In this document: positions 38,746-50,600 of the stretch, piece after piece
Numbering within the stretch: the stretch's first letter is position 1
Layout of the letters: the number at the start of each line of letters is the position of its first letter
Position numbers and translations under genes: made by a program
Notes under the pieces: model-generated
The model's database searches: none
Seen by the model: the letters and a program-made list of their open reading frames with translations, nothing else
Told to the model about the DNA's origin: nothing
DNA from: Fistularia commersonii
Lineage: Eukaryota > Chordata > Actinopteri > Syngnathiformes > Fistulariidae
Reading direction: 5' to 3'
Assembly (NCBI GenBank): GCA_037954325.1
Contig: JBBMNZ010000052.1
Coordinates: 434,001-498,000, forward strand
Length of the DNA: 64,000 bases

Positions 38746-41386
38746 ATTCATTAGTTATTTTCACTCCTAATCAAAAACGCTTCAACTCGGTGAGATTAAG
38801 ACTTTTTGAACGAATGGCTATATCTTTTTAACCTGTGATGGGATTACACTGAAATTGACATATATAGTGCAGAATCATGTCCTAGACAACATATTTCAAC
38901 AGCAGAAACCAGAATGATGAAATCCATTAGTTATTTCCACTCCTGATCAAAAACGCTTCAATTCGGTGAGAAAAGCAGTTTTTGACCTTATGGATACATC
39001 TTTTGAACTTGTGGCTGGATTAACATGAATTTGACATATATTGTGCAGAATCAGGTTCTAAACAAGATATTTCAACAGCAGAAACCGGCTTGATGAAATT
39101 CATAAGTTATTTCCACTCTTCATCAAAAACGCTTCAACGCGATAAGATAAGCACTTTTTGAACGAATGGATATATCTTTTAAACCGGTGATGTGATTAAA
39201 CTAAATTTGACATATATTGTGCAAAATCATGTCCTAAAAAAAATATATCAACAGCAAAACCCGCATTTTGAAATTCATTAGTTATTTCCACTGCAACTCA
39301 AAAACGCTTCAACTCGGTGAGATAAGCAGTTTTTGAACGAATGGTTATATCTTTTGATCTTGTCGCTGGATTACACTGAATTTGACATATATTGTGCAGA
39401 ATCATGTCCTATACAACATATTTCAACAGCAAAAACCAGCTTGATGAAATCCATTAGTTTTTTCCACTCCTAATCAAAATTGCTTCAACTCGGTGAGAAA
39501 AGCACTTTTTGAACGGATGGCTATATCTTTTGAACTTGTAGCTGGATTACACTGAATTTGATATTAATTGTGCAGAATCATGTTCTAAATAACATATTCC
39601 ACCGGCAAAAACCAGCTTGATAAAGCCATTAGTTATTTCAACTCCAACTCAAAAACGCTTCAACTCAGTGACATAAGCACTTTTTGATCTTATGGCTATA
39701 TCTTTTGAATTTATAGCTGGATTACACTGAATTTGACATATATAGTGCAGAATCATGTAATAAACAACACATATCACCAGCAAAAAACCAGCATATTGTA
39801 ATTCATTAGTAATTTCCACTCCAACTCAAAAACGCTTCAACTCGGTGAGATAAGCAGTTTTTGAACGAATGGCTATATCTTTTGATCTTGTCGCTGGATT
39901 ACACTGAATTTGATATATATTGTGCAAAATCATGTCCTATACAAAATCTAACAACAGCAGAAAAAGGCTTGGTGAAATTCAATAGTTATTTCCTCTCTTA
40001 ATCAAAAACGCGTGCACTCGGTGAGATAAGCACTTTTTGAACGAATGGCTATATCTTTTGAACCTGTGATGGGATTACACTGAATTTGACATATATTGTG
40101 CAGAATCATGTCCTAAACAACATATATCAACAGCAGAAACCAGCATGATGACATTCATTAGTTATTTCCACTCCAACTCAAAAAAGATTTAACCTCGGTA
40201 AGATAAGCACTTTTTGAACGAATGGCTATATCTTTTGAATTTGTAGTTGGATTACACTGAATTTGACATATATTGTGCAGAATCATGTCCTAAACAACAT
40301 ATTTCAACAGTAGAAACCAACTTGATGAAATTCATTAGTTATTTCCACTCCTCATCAAAAACGCTTCTACTCGGTGAGATACGCAGTTTTTGAACGAATG
40401 GCTATATCTTTTGAACCTGTGATGGGATTACACTGAATTTGAAATATTTTGTGCAGAATCATGTCCAAGACAACATGTATCAACAGCAGAAACCAGCTTG
40501 ATGAAATTCATTAGTCATTTACACTCAAAATCAAAAACGCTTCAACTCAGTTAGATAAGCACTTTTTGACCTTGTGGCTATATCTTTTGAACTTATTGCT
40601 GGATTACACTGAATTTGACATATATTGTAAAGAATCATGTCCTATACAACATCTATCAACTGCAAAAACCAGCATATTGTAATTCATTAGTAATTTCCAC
40701 TCCAACTCAATAGCGCTTCAACTCCGTGAGATAAGCAGTTTTTGAACGAATGGCTATATCTTTTGATCTTGTCGCTGGATTACACTGAATTTGAAATATA
40801 TTGTGCAGAATCATGTCCTATACAACATCTATCAACAGCAGACACAGCCTTGGTGAAATTCAAAAGTTATTTCCTCTCTTAATCAAAAACACGTTAACTC
40901 GTTGAGATACGAATTTTGAACGAATGGCTATATCTTTTGAACCTGTAATGGGATTACAATGAATTTGACATATATTGTGCAGAATCATGTCCTAAACAGC
41001 ATATTTCAACAGTAGAAACCAACTTGATGAAATTCATTAGTAATTTCCACACTTAATCAAAAACGCTTCAACTCCGTGAGATAAGCAATTTTTGCATGAA
41101 TGGCTATATCTTTTGATCTTGTCGCTGGATTACACTGAATTTGATATATATTGTGCAGAATAATGTCCTAAACAACATATATCAACAGCAGAAACCAGCA
41201 TGATGAAATTTATTAGTAATTTCCACTCCAACTCAAAAAAAGATTTAACCTCGGTAAGATATGCACTTTTTGAACGAATGGCTATATCTTTTGAAAATGT
41301 ACCTGGATTACACTGAATTTGACATAAATTGTAAAAAATCTTGTCCTAAACAACATATTTCAACAGCAGAAACCAGCTTGATGAAA
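38746..41386 (+). repeat. 15-monomer HOR, copy 2 of 2
   Basis: The second copy, with only scattered differences by eye (for example GTTGAGATACGAATTTTGAA near 40,900, where copy 1 has a full GATAAGCACTTTTTGAA). The junction at about 38,740-38,756 joins TTTCAACAGCAGAAACC to GAAATTCATTAGTTATTTTC. The copy ends at about 41,386, where GAAATCCATAAG replaces GAAATTCATTAG. Confidence 0.9.
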
Positions 41387-41939
41387 TCCATAAGTTATTT
41401 CCACTTTTAAACAAAAACTCTTCAACTCGGTGAGATAAGCAATTTTTGAACGAATGGCTATATATTTTGATTTTGTAGCTGGGTTACACTGAATTTGACA
41501 TATATTGAGCAGAATCTGGTCCTAAACAACATATATTAACAACAAAAACCAGCATATTGAAATTCATTAGTTATTTCCACTCCAACTCAAAAAAAGATTT
41601 AACCTCGGTAAGATATGCACTTTTTGAACGAATGGCTATATCTTTTGAAAATGTACCTGGATTACACTGAATTTGACATAAATTGTAAAAAATCTTGTCC
41701 TAAACAACATATTTCAACAGCAGAAACCAGCTTGATGAAATCCATAAGTTATTTCCACTTTTAAACAAAAACTCTTCAACTCGGTGAGATAAGCAATTTT
41801 TGAACGAATGGCTATATATTTTGATTTTGTAGCTGGGTTACACTGAATTTGACATATATTGAGCAGAATCTGGTCCTAAACAACATATATTAACAACAAA
41901 AACCAGCATATTGAAATTCATTAGTTATTTCCACTCCAA
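41232..41939 (+). repeat. Dimer tandem duplication (2 x 354 bp)
   Basis: CTCAAAAAAAGATTTAACC begins at 41,232, 41,586 and 41,940, each 354 bp apart (two 177-bp monomers). GAAAATGTACCTGG at 41,293 and 41,647 confirms the period. Each unit has one GAAAATGTACCTGG monomer with TTGTAAAAAATCTTGTCC and one GATTTTGTAGCTGGG monomer with TTGAGCAGAATCTGGTCC. A third start at 41,940 soon changes to an ordinary ACTTGTAGCTGG monomer. This marks the right edge of the homogenised core. Confidence 0.9.
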
Positions 41940-43370
41940 CTCAAAAAAAGATTTAACCTCGGTAAGATATGCACTTTTTGAACGAATGGCTATATCTTTT
42001 GAACTTGTAGCTGGATCACACTGAATTTGACATATATTGTGCAGAATCATGTCCTAAACAACATATTTCAACAGTAGAAACCAACTTGATGAAATTCATT
42101 AGTTATTTCCACTCCTAATCAAAAACTCCTCAACTCGATGAGATAAGCAATTTTTGACCTTAAGGCTATATCTTTTGATCTTGAATCTGGATTACACTGA
42201 ATTTGACATATATTGTGCAGAATCATGTCCTAAACAACGTATATCAACAGCAGAAACCAGCATGATGAAACTCATTTGTTATTTCCTCTCTTAATCAAAA
42301 ACGCTTCAACTCAGTGAGATAAGCATTTTTTTATCTTATGGCTATATCTTTTTAATTTATAGCTGGATTACACTGAATTTGACATATATTGTGCAGAATC
42401 ATGTCCTAAACAGCATATTTACACAGTAGAAACCAACTCGATGAAATACATTAGTTATTTCCACTCCTAATCAAAAACGCTTCAACTCCGTGAGATAAGC
42501 ACTTTTTGCATGAATGGCTATATCTTTTGATCTTGTCGCTGGATTACACTGAATTTGACATATATTGTGCAGAATCATGTCCTGAACAACATATATAAAA
42601 CAGCAGAAACCAGCATGACTAAAGTCATTAGTCATTTCCACTCCAACTCAAAAAAGATTTAACCTCGGTAAGATAAGAACTTTTTAACCTCATGGCTATA
42701 TCTTTTGAACTTGTACCTGGATTACACTGAATTTTACATATATTGTGCAGAATCATGTCCTAAACAACATATTTCAACAGCAGAAACTAGCATGATGAAA
42801 TTCATTAGTTATTTCCACTCAAACTCAACAACGATTTAACTCGATAAGATAAGCACTTTTTGAACGAATGGCTATATCTTTTGAACTTGTGGCTGGATTA
42901 CACTGAATTTGACATATATTGTGCAAAATCATGTCCTAAACTACATATATCAACAGCAGAAATCAGGTTAGTGAAATTCATTAGTTTTTTCCACTCTTAT
43001 TCAAAAATGCTTTAACCCGATAAGATAAGCACTTTTTGAACAAATGGCTATATCTTTTGAACCTGTGATGGGATTACACTAAATTTGACATATATTTTGC
43101 TGAATAATGTCCTAAACAACATATATCAACAGCAGAAACCAGAATGATGAAATTAATTAGTTATTTCCACTCTAACTCTAAAAGATTTAACCTGGGTAAG
43201 ATAAGCACTTTTTGACCTTATGGCTATATCTTTTGAACATGTATCTGGATTTTACTGAATTTGACATATATTGTGCAGAATCATGTCCTAAACAACATAT
43301 ATCAACAGCAAAAACCAACTTGGTGAAATTCATTAGTTATTTCCACTCTTAATCGGAAACGCTTCAATCC

Positions 43371-43382
43371 GATAAGATGGCC
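43371..43382 (+). repeat. Monomer with 19-bp internal deletion
   Basis: GATAAGAT at 43,371-43,378 runs directly into GGCCATATG. The usual AAGCACTTTTTGAACGAAT (19 bases) between them is missing. The related monomer at about 48,140 keeps this stretch, so it was lost here. The deletion removes the whole monomer-junction motif, including the candidate box and one dyad arm. Confidence 0.85.
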
Positions 43383-44569
43383 ATATGTTTTGAACCTATG
43401 ATGTGATTACACTAAATTTGAAAAATATTGTGCAGAATCATGTCCTAAACAACATATTTCAAGAGTAGAAACCAACTTGATGAAATTCATTAGTTATTTC
43501 CACTCCTAATCAAAAACGCTTCAGCTCGGTGAGATAAGCACTTTTTGAACAAATGGCTATATCTTTTGAACTTGTCGTTGGATTACACTGAATTTGACAT
43601 ATTTTGTGCAAAATCATGTTCGAAACAACATAATTCAACGGCAAAAAACAGCTTGATGAAATCCATTAGGTATTTCCACTCCTAATCAAAAACGCTTCAA
43701 CTAGGTTAGAGAAGCACTTTTTGAACAAATGGCTATATCTTTTGAACTTGTACCTGGATGACACTGAATTTGACATATATTGTGCAGAATCATGTCCTAA
43801 ACAACATATATCAACAGCAGAAACCAGCATGATGAAATTCATTAGTTATTTCCACTCCAACTCAAAAAAGATTTAACCTCGGGAAGATAAGAACTTTTTA
43901 ACCTTATGGCTATATCTTTTGAACTTGTAGCTGGATTACACTGAATTTGACATATATTGTGCAGAATCATGTTCTAAACAACATATATCCAGCAGTAACC
44001 AGCTTGATGAAATTAATGAGTTATTTCCACTCCAACTCAAAAACTATTTAACTTGATAAGATAAGCAATTTTTGACCTTCAGGCTATATCTTTTGATCTT
44101 GTAGCTGGATTACACTGAATTTGACATATATTGTGCAGAATCATGTCCTAAACAACATATTTCAACAGCAGAAACCAGCTTGATGAAATTCATTAGTCAT
44201 TTCCACTCAAAATCTAAAACGCTTCAACTCAGTGAGATAAGAACTTTTTGACCTTATGGCTATATCTTTTGAACTTGTAGCTGGAATACACTGAATTTGA
44301 CATATATTGTGCAGAATCATGTCCTAAACAACATATATCAACAGCAAAAACCAGCATGTTGAAATTCATTAGTTATTTCCACTACAACTCAAAAACGCTT
44401 CAACTCGGTGATATAAGCAGTTTTTGCACGAATGGCTATATTTTTTGATCTTGTCGCTGGATTACACTGAATTTGAAATATATTGTACAGAATCATGTCC
44501 CATCCAACATCTATCAACAGCAGAAAAAGGCTTGGTGAAATTCATTAGTTATTTCCATTCCTAATTAAA

Positions 44570-45530
44570 AACGCTTCAACTCTGTGAGGGAAGCACTTTT
44601 TGAACGAATGGCTATATCTTTTGAACTTGTAGCTGGATTACACTGAATTAACATATATTGTGCAGAATAATGTACTGAACAAGATATTTGAACAGCGGAA
44701 ACCAGCTTGGTGAAATTCATTAGTTATTTCCTCTCCTAATCAAAAATGCTTCAACTCGGTGCAATAAGCATTCTTTGAACGAATTGGCTCTATCTTTTGA
44801 ACCGCTGTTGGGATTACACTGAATTTGACATATATTGTGCAGAATCAAGTCCTAAACAACATGTTTCAATGGCAAAAACCAGCTTGATGAAATCCATTAG
44901 TTATTTCCACTCCTAATCAAAAATGCTTCAAGTCGGTGTGAGAAGCACTTTTTGAACGAATGGCTATATCTTTTTCAATGTTGCTGGATTACAATTAAAT
45001 TGACATATATTGTGCAGAATCATGTCCTAAAGAACATATTTGAACAGCAGAAACCAGCTTGGTGAAATTCATTAGTTATTTCCAGTCTTAATCAAAAACG
45101 CTTCAACCCGATAAGATAAACACTTTTTGAACGAATGGCTTTATCTTTTGAACCTGTAATGGGATTACACTGAATTTGACATATATTGTGCAGAATCATG
45201 TTCTAAACAACATATATCCAGCAGAAACCAGCTTGATGAAATTCATGAGTTATTTCCAGTCCAACTCAAAAACGATTTAACTCGATAAGATAAGCAGATT
45301 TTGACCTTATGGCTCTATCTTTTGAACTTGTTGCTGGATTACACTGAATTTGACATATATTGAACAGAATCATGTCCTAAACAACATATTTCAACAACAG
45401 AATCCAGCTTGATGAAATTCATTAGTCATTTCCACTCAAAATCAAAAACGCTTCAAATCAGTGAGATAAGCACTTTTTGACGTTATGGCTATAACTTTTT
45501 AACTTATAGCTGGATTACACTGAATTTGAT
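44570..45530 (+). repeat. Segment homologous to the left edge (1-1,060)
   Basis: GGGAAGCACTTTTTGAACG at 121 and at 44,588 start the same series of unusual monomers. The series continues with GTACTGAACAA, GCATTCTTTGAACGAATTGG with ACCGCTGTTGGG, TTTTTCAATGTTGCTGG and GATTTTGACCTTATGGCTC. The offset is 44,467 bp, about 253 monomers. The copies differ at scattered positions, so the relation is older than the core HORs. Confidence 0.8.
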
Positions 45531-46146
45531 TTATATTGTGCAGAATCATGTCCTAAACAACATATATCAACTGTAAAAACCAGCATATTGAAATTCATTG
45601 GTTATTTCCACTGCAACTCAAAAACACTTCAACTCTGTGAGATTAGCAGTTTTTGCACGAATGGCTATATCTTTTGATCTTGTCGCTGGATTACACTGAA
45701 TTTAACATATATTGGACAGAATCATGTTCTATACAACATCTATCACCAGCAAAAACAGGCTTGGTGAATTTCAATAGTTATTTCCTCTCTTAATCAAAAA
45801 CGCTTCAACAAGGTGTGATAAGCACTTTTTGAACGAATGGCTACATGTTATGAACCGGTGATAGGATTACACTGAATTTGACATATATTGTGCAGAATCA
45901 TGTCCTAAACAACATATATCAACAGCAGAAACCAGCAGGATGAAATTTATTAGTTATTTCCACTCCAACTCAAAAAAGATTTAACCTCGGTAAGATAAGC
46001 ACTTTTTAACCTTATGGCTAAATCTTTTCAACTTGTAGCTGGATTACACTGAATTTGACATATATTGTGCAGAATCATGTCCTAAACAACATATTTAAAC
46101 AGTAGAAACCAACTTGATGAAATTAATTAGTTATTTCCACTCCTAA

Positions 46147-46185
46147 TCAAAAACGCCTCAACTCGGTGAGATAAGCACTTTTTGA
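46147..46185. other. Imperfect dyad (TCAAAAA / TTTTTGA) at the monomer junction, example copy
   Basis: TCAAAAA at 46147-46153 is the reverse complement of TTTTTGA at 46179-46185, with a 25-base spacer. In the commoner form of the monomer the stem can extend by GCT pairing with AGC after a small bulge. A short CTC/GAG pair inside the spacer adds further symmetry. The arrangement recurs in most monomers that carry the CAAAAACGCT and GCACTTTTTGAAC variants. Dyad symmetry and non-B DNA have been proposed as features of centromeric satellites, especially those without a functional CENP-B box. Whether this dyad extrudes or binds a protein is unknown. Confidence 0.45.
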
Positions 46186-46191
46186 ACGAAT
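46175..46191 (-). other. CENP-B-box-like 17-mer, 7 of 9 essential bases, example copy
   Basis: Read on the minus strand this site is ATTCGTTCAAAAAGTGC. Against the minimal CENP-B box NTTCGNNNNANNCGGGN it keeps TTCG, the central A and two of the four CGGG bases. The same 17-mer occurs in the many monomers that have GCACTTTTTGAACGAAT on the plus strand. Monomers with GACCTTATGG, GAACAAATGG or GCACGAATGG in its place lose part of it. The AT-rich middle makes a chance match plausible, and CENP-B binding is not established outside some animals, so this is only a candidate site. Confidence 0.25.
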
Positions 46192-46359
46192 GGCTATATC
46201 TTTTGAACTTGTAGCTGGATTGCACTGAATTTGACATATTTTGTGCAGAATCATGTCCGATACAACATATTTCAACAGCAGAAACCAGCTTGATGAAATT
46301 CATTAGTTATTTCCAATCCAACTCAAAAATGATTTAACTCGGTAAGATAAGCACTTTTT
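46184..46359 (+). repeat. Reference monomer (exactly 176 bp)
   Basis: This is one clean monomer, used here as a coordinate reference and starting at GAACGAATGG. In order it holds: GGCTATATCTTTTGAAC; a variable window (here TTGTAGCTGG); the core TGAATTTGACATAT; TTGTGCAGAATCATGTCC; AACATATTTCAACAGCAG; AAACCAGCTTGATGAAATTC; ATTAGTTATTTCC; a second variable window; and an end segment GGTAAGATAAGCACTTTTT. The start point is arbitrary because the array is circularly permutable. The variable window after CTATATCTTTTGA has several recurrent states across the array: ACTTGTAGCTGG, ACCTGTGATGGG, TCTTGTCGCTGG, ACTTATAGCTGG and ACCGGTGATGTG. The length is not a multiple of three, so reading frames shift at every monomer. 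Confidence 0.9.
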
Positions 46360-48076
46360 GAACTTAAGTCTATATCTTTTGATCTTGACGCTGGATTGCA
46401 CTGAATTTGACATATTTTGTGTAGAATCATGTCCTAAACAACATATTTCAACAGCAGAAACCAGCTTGATGAAATTCATTTGTTATTTCCACTCCTAATC
46501 AAAAACGCTTCAACTCAGAGAGATAAGCACTTTTTGATCTTATGGCTATATCTTTTGAATTTATAGCTGGATTACACTGAATTGAACATATATAGTGCAG
46601 AATCATGTCCTAAACAACACATATCAACAGCAAAAAAACAGCATATTGTAATTCATTAGTAATTTCCACTCCAACTCATAAACGCTTCAACTCGGTGAGA
46701 TAAGCAGTTTTTGAACGAATGGCTATATCTTTTGATCTTGTCGCTGGATTACACTGAATTTGACATAAATTGTGCAGAATCATGTCCTATACAACATCTA
46801 TCAATAGCAGAAAAAGGCTTGGTGAAATTCAATAGTTATTTCCTCTCTTAATCAAAAACGCGTTAACTCGGTGAGATAAGCAGATTTTGAACAAATGGCT
46901 ATATCTTTTGATCTTGTCGCTGGATTACACTGAATTTGACATAAATTGTGCAGAATCATGTCCTATACAAAATCTATCAACAGCAGAAACAGGCTTGGTG
47001 AAATTCATTAGTTATTTCCTCTCTTAATCAAAAATGCTTCAACTCCGTGAGATCAGCACTTTTTGCATGAATGGCTATATATTTGATCTTGTCGCTGGAT
47101 TACACTGAATTTGACATATATTGTGCAGAATCATGTCCTATACAAAATCTATCAACAGCAGAAACAGGCTTGGTGAAATTCATTAGTTATTTCCACTCCA
47201 ACTCAAAAACGCTTCAACCCGATAAGATAAACACTTTTTGAACGAATGGCTTTATCTTTTGAACCTGTGATGGGATTACACTGAATTTGACATATATTGT
47301 GCAGAATCATGTTCTAAACAACATATATCCAGCAGAAACCAGCTTGATGAAATTCATGAGTTATTTCCAGTCCAACTCAAAAACGATTTAACTCGATAAG
47401 ATAAGCAGTTTTTGACCTTATGGCTATATCTTTTGAACTTGTAACTGGATTACACTGAATTTGACATATTGTGCTCATTAATGTCCTAAAAAACATATTT
47501 CAACAACAGAAACCAGCTTGATGAAATTCATTAGTCATTTCCACTCAAAATCAAAAACGCTTCAAATCAGTGAGATAAGCACTTTTTGACCTTATGGCTA
47601 TATCTTTTTAACTTATAGCTGGATTTCACTGAATTTGACATATATTGTGCAGAATCATGTCCTAAACAACATATATCAATAGCAGAAATAGGCTTGGTGA
47701 AATTCAATAGTTATTTCCTCTCTTAATCAAAAACGCTTCAACTAGGTGTGATAAGCACTTTTTGAACGAATGGCTACATGTTATGAACCGGTGATGGGAT
47801 TACACTGAATTTGACATATATTGTGCAGAATCATGTCCTAAACAACATATATCAACAGCAAAAACCAACTTGGTGAAATTCATTAGTTATTTCCACTCCT
47901 AATCAAAAACGCTTCAACTCGGTGAGATAAGCACTTTTTGCACGAATGGCTATGTCTTTTGATCTTGTCGCTGGATTATACTGAATTTGACTTATTTTGT
48001 GCAAAATCATGTCCTAAACAACATATTTCAACAGCAGAAACTAGTTTGGTGAAATTCATTAGTTATTTCCACTCCT

Positions 48077-48155
48077 ATTCAAAAACGCTTCAATTCGGTG
48101 AGATAAGCACTTTTTTAATCGAAAACGCTTCAACCCGATAAGATAAGCACTTTTT
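48077..48155 (+). repeat. Partial-monomer duplication of 40 bp
   Basis: The segment from ATTCAAAAACGC to CACTTTTT (48,077-48,115) is followed by a second, different version, TAATCGAAAACGC to CACTTTTT (48,116-48,155), before GAACGAATGG. The distance between monomer starts (47,940 and 48,156) is 216 bp instead of 176. The second version matches the monomer near 43,350, so two different monomers were joined out of register. Confidence 0.85.
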
Positions 48156-50600
48156 GAACGAATGGCTATATCTTTTGAACCTATGATGTGATTACACTAA
48201 ATTTGAAAAATATTGTGCAGAATCATGTCCTAAACAACATATTTCAAGAGTAGAAACCAACTTGATGAAATTCATTAGTTATTTCCAATCCTAATCAAAA
48301 ACGCTTCAGCTCGGTGAGATAAGCACTTTTTGCTCGAATGGCTATATCTTTTGATCTTTTCGCTGGATTGCACTGAATTTGACATATTTTTTGCAAAGTC
48401 ATGTTCTAAACAACATAATTCAACGGCAAAAACCAGCTTGATGAAATCCATTAGGTATTTCCACTCCTAATCAAAAACGCTTCAACTAGGTGAGAGAAGC
48501 ACTTTTTGAACAAATGGCTATATCTTTTGAACTTGTACCTGGATGACACTGAATTTGACATATATTGTGCAGAATCATGTCCTAAACAACATATATCAAC
48601 AGCAGAAACCAGTATGATGAAATTCATTAGTTATTTCCACTCCAACTCAAAAAAGATTTAACGTTGGGAAGATAAGCACTTTTTAACCTTATGGCTATAC
48701 CTTTTGAACTTGTAGCTGGATTACACTGAATTTGACATATATTGTGCAGAATCATGTCCTAAACAACATATTTCAACAGCAGAGACCAGCTTGATGACAT
48801 TCAATAGTTATTTCCTCTCTTAATCAAAAACGCTTCAACTCGGTGACATAAGCACTTTTTGAACGCATGGCTATATCTTTTGAACCTGTGATGGGATTAC
48901 ACTGAATTTGACATATATTGTGCAGAATCATGTCCTAAACAACATATTTCAACAGCAGAAACCAGCTTGATGAAATTCATTAGTCATTTCCACTCAAAAT
49001 CTAAAACGCTTCAACTCAGTGAGATAAGAACTTTTTGACCTTATGGCTATATCTTTTGAACTTGTAGCTGGATTACACTGAATTTGACATATATTGTGCA
49101 GAATCATGTCCTAAACAACATATATCAACAGCAAAAACCAGCATGTTGATATTCATTAGTTATTTCCACTACAACTCAAAAACGCTTCCACTCGGTGATA
49201 TAAGCAGTTTTTGCACGAATGGCTATATTTTTTGATCATGTCGCTGGATTACACTGAATTTGAAATATATTGTACAAAATCATGTCCTATACAACATCTA
49301 TCAACAGCAGAAAAAGGCTTGGTGAAATTCATTAGTTATTTCCACTCCCAATCAAAAACGCTTCAACTCGGTGAGATAAGCACTTTTTTAACGAATGGCT
49401 GTGTCTTTTGATCTTGTCGCTGGATTACCCTGAATTTGACATATTTTGTGCAAAATCATGTACTAAACAACATATTTCAACAGCAGAAACCAGTTTGGTG
49501 AAATTCATTAGTTATTTCCACTCAAAATCAAAATACTTCAATTTGATGAGATAAGCACTTTTTGAACAAATGGCTATATCTTTTGAACTTGTAGCTGGAT
49601 TAAACTGAATTTGACATATATTGTGCAAAATCATGTTCTATAAAACATATTTCAACGGCAAAAAACAGCTTGATGATATCCATTATGTATTTCCACTCCT
49701 AATCAAAAACGCTTCAACTAGGTGAGAGAAGCACTTTTTGAACAAATGGCTATATCTTTTGAACTTGTACCTGGATGACACTGAATTTGACATATATTGT
49801 GCAGAATCATGTCCTAAACAACACATATCAACAGCAGAAACCAGCATGATGAAATTCATTAGTTATTTCCACTCCAACTCAAAAAAGATTTAACCTCGGG
49901 AAGATAAGCACTTTTTAACCTTATGGCTATATCTTTTGAACTTGTAGCTGGATTACACTGAATTTGACATATATTGTGCAGAATCATGATCTAAACAACA
50001 TATATCCAGCAGTAACCAGCTTGATGAAATCCATTAGTTATTTCCACTCCTAATCAAAAACGCTTCAACTCTGTGAGGGAAGCACTTTTTGAACGAATGG
50101 CTATATCTTTTGAACTTGTAGCTGGATTACACTGAATTCACATATACTGTGCAGAATCATGTACAGAACAACATATTTGAATAGCAGAAACCAGCTTGGT
50201 GAAATTCATTAGTTATTTCCAATCCAACTCAAAAATGATTTAACTCGGTAAGATAAGCACTTTTTGAACTTAAGGATATATCTTTTGATCTTGACGCTGG
50301 ATTGCACTGAATTTGACATATTTTGTGTAGAATCATGTCCTAAACAACATATTTCAACAGCAGAAACCAGCTTGATGAAATTCATTTTTTATTTCCACTC
50401 CTAATCAAAAACGCTTCAACTCGGTGAGAAAAGCAGTTTTTGAACGAATGGCTATATCTTTTGATCTTGTCCCTGGATTACACTGAATATGACATATATT
50501 GTACAGAATCATGTCCTATACAACATCTATCAACAGCAGAAACAGGCTTGGTGAAATTCAATAGTTATTTCCTCTCTTAATCAAAAACGCTTCAACTCAG

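Larger units (their letters stand above)
41940..50400 (+). repeat. Diverged mosaic satellite segment, 41.9-50.4 kb
   Basis: About 48 monomers in irregular order, with no long recent HOR. Partial duplications are visible. The stretch around 43.2-44.6 kb recurs at 48.0-49.4 kb (offset about 4,787 bp), and the stretch at 45.1-45.6 kb recurs at about 47.2-47.7 kb (offset 2,111 bp, 12 monomers; CATATATCCAGCAG at 45,211 and 47,322). Two monomers are out of register (43,378 and 48,116). I see no genes or transposons. A 67-codon frame at 47,938-48,141 and a 66-codon frame at 49,211-49,411 are chance readings of the monomer. Confidence 0.85.

Noticed and set aside
26616..41386. The near-identical HOR copies being purely an assembly artefact
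   Set aside because: The copies carry private single-base and homopolymer differences and share a consistent hybrid junction, which favours real duplication. It cannot be fully excluded without reads.
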